A DNA stretch of 64,000 nt from the NCBI GenBank assembly GCA_008364785.1, contig VTTJ01000002.1:124001-188000 (forward strand), given 5' to 3'. The stretch is from Bacillus sp. BGMRC 2118 (GTDB lineage Bacteria > Bacillota > Bacilli > Bacillales > SA4). Under the pieces are notes generated by a model. The model did not search any database and had not been told where the DNA came from. It was given only the letters and a program-made list of their open reading frames with translations. Positions 63,472 to 64,000 of this stretch are shown one piece after another (position 1 is the stretch's first letter; each line of letters starts with the position of its first letter). The position numbers and the translations under genes were made by a program.

Positions 63472-64000
63472 ATGAACAAAAAAGTTCTCGTTGTAGATGA
63501 TGAACAATCAATTGTTACGTTGCTTCAATATAATTTACAACAGGCAGGATTTGATGTCATTACGGCTAATGATGGTCTTGCTGGTAAAGAGTTAGCGATG
63601 ACAGAACAACCGGATCTGATAGTGCTTGATTTAATGCTGCCTAAAATGGATGGAATTGAAGTTTGTAAAGAATTAAGACAGCAAAAAGTGATGATCCCAA
63701 TCTTAATGCTAACAGCTAAAGATGATGAATTTGATAAAGTACTAGGTTTAGAATTAGGGGCAGATGATTATTTAACAAAACCGTTTAGTCCAAGAGAAGT
63801 GGTTGCGCGTGTAAAGGCAATATTGAGAAGAACTCAATTATCTAATGAACAAGAAATAAAGGATACAGATGATAAAGAAATAACTATATTAGATTTACTT
63901 ATTAAGCCAGAACATTACGAAGCCTATTTCGCGGGTGAATTGTTAGAACTGACACCAAAGGAGTTTGAATTGTTACTGTACTTGGCCATGAATAAGGGTC
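63472..64000 (+). CDS. phoP: Phosphate response regulator PhoP, N-terminal part
   Basis: The gene runs off the end of the window; 176 residues are visible. The receiver domain has the acidic pair in VVDDEQS, the phosphorylatable Asp in VLDLMLPKMDG (about D54), the Thr in MLTAKDD and the Lys in LTKPFSPRE. The OmpR-type DNA-binding domain starts with LELTPKEFELLLYLAMNKG. PhoP pairs with PhoR, expected just downstream, to induce phosphate-starvation genes. Position after mdh matches B. subtilis phoP. Start ATG at 63472, with TTGGGGAA before it. Confidence 0.93.
   Translation, partial: MNKKVLVVDDEQSIVTLLQYNLQQAGFDVITANDGLAGKELAMTEQPDLIVLDLMLPKMDGIEVCKELRQQKVMIPILMLTAKDDEFDKVLGLELGADDYLTKPFSPREVVARVKAILRRTQLSNEQEIKDTDDKEITILDLLIKPEHYEAYFAGELLELTPKEFELLLYLAMNKG

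Overview
The window is a 64-kb piece of a low-G+C Firmicute chromosome, almost certainly a spore-forming Bacillaceae close to Bacillus/Metabacillus. The evidence is an alpha/beta SASP gene, gerW (ytfJ), ytrI/ytrH and ytvI, AT-rich DNA with strong AAGGAGG-type ribosome sites and frequent TTG/GTG starts, and a gene order that follows the B. subtilis ezrA-to-phoP arc (ezrA, nifZ, thiI, sspA, ytcI, nadK2/ytdI, sppA, yteJ, ytfI, ytfJ, tpx, ytxK, ackA, moaB, ald, ytkL, ytoI, ytpI, nrnA, ytzJ, ytrI, ytrH, dnaE, ytsJ, accDA, pfkA, pyk, fxsA, ytvI, ytwI, citZ, icd, mdh, phoP). No rRNA, tRNA, prophage, CRISPR or transposase gene was seen.

Layout. 1-5.4 kb: end of ezrA, the sulfur-transfer pair nifZ-thiI, a SASP gene and an acyl-CoA synthetase. 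5.4-17.5 kb: more variable accessory genes (a frameshifted acetyltransferase, a YebC-type regulator, membrane proteins, an SDR dehydrogenase, threonine aldolase with an esterase, MgtC-like protein, deoD, and a P1B4-type metal-efflux ATPase behind clustered Fur/PerR-like boxes). 17.5-26.7 kb: nadK2, sppA-yteJ, ytfI-gerW, tpx, ytxK, ackA, an EcsC protein and moaB. 26.7-37.4 kb: small unknown proteins, a chemoreceptor, the phosphate transporter pair ykaA-pit, a permease, a YusW-like protein and ald. 37.4-44 kb: a peptidase, ytkL, ytoI, ytpI, nrnA and the sporulation cluster ytzJ-ytrI-ytrH. 44-62.9 kb: the core carbon-metabolism block from dnaE through malic enzyme, accDA, pfkA-pyk, and the TCA genes citZ-icd-mdh plus a MaoC-like protein. 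The window ends inside phoP.

The central block joins glycolysis, anaplerosis, fatty-acid initiation and the TCA branch: PfkA and Pyk feed pyruvate, YtsJ interconverts malate and pyruvate, AccAD make malonyl-CoA, AckA handles overflow acetate, and CitZ/Icd/Mdh run the oxidative branch. Candidate regulatory sites fit this: a FadR-type palindrome before ytsJ with a FadR-type regulator gene inside the operon, cre-like sites before ackA and citZ, an attenuator-like leader before citZ, and PhoP-box repeats before ykaA-pit and phoP.

The most unusual material is intergenic. Three arrays have short motifs recurring every 20.4 bp on average (two helical turns). A MITE-like family of about 190 bp has at least eight intact, truncated or decayed copies, two of which flank ykaA-pit in inverted orientation. 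A second family has GGCTGGGACATAA ends and a GC-rich hairpin core, and one core copy carries a perfect 40-bp palindrome. A perfect hairpin also lies between the Shine-Dalgarno sequence and start codon of deoD. All functions are assigned by reading motifs and remembered family features; no database search was run.
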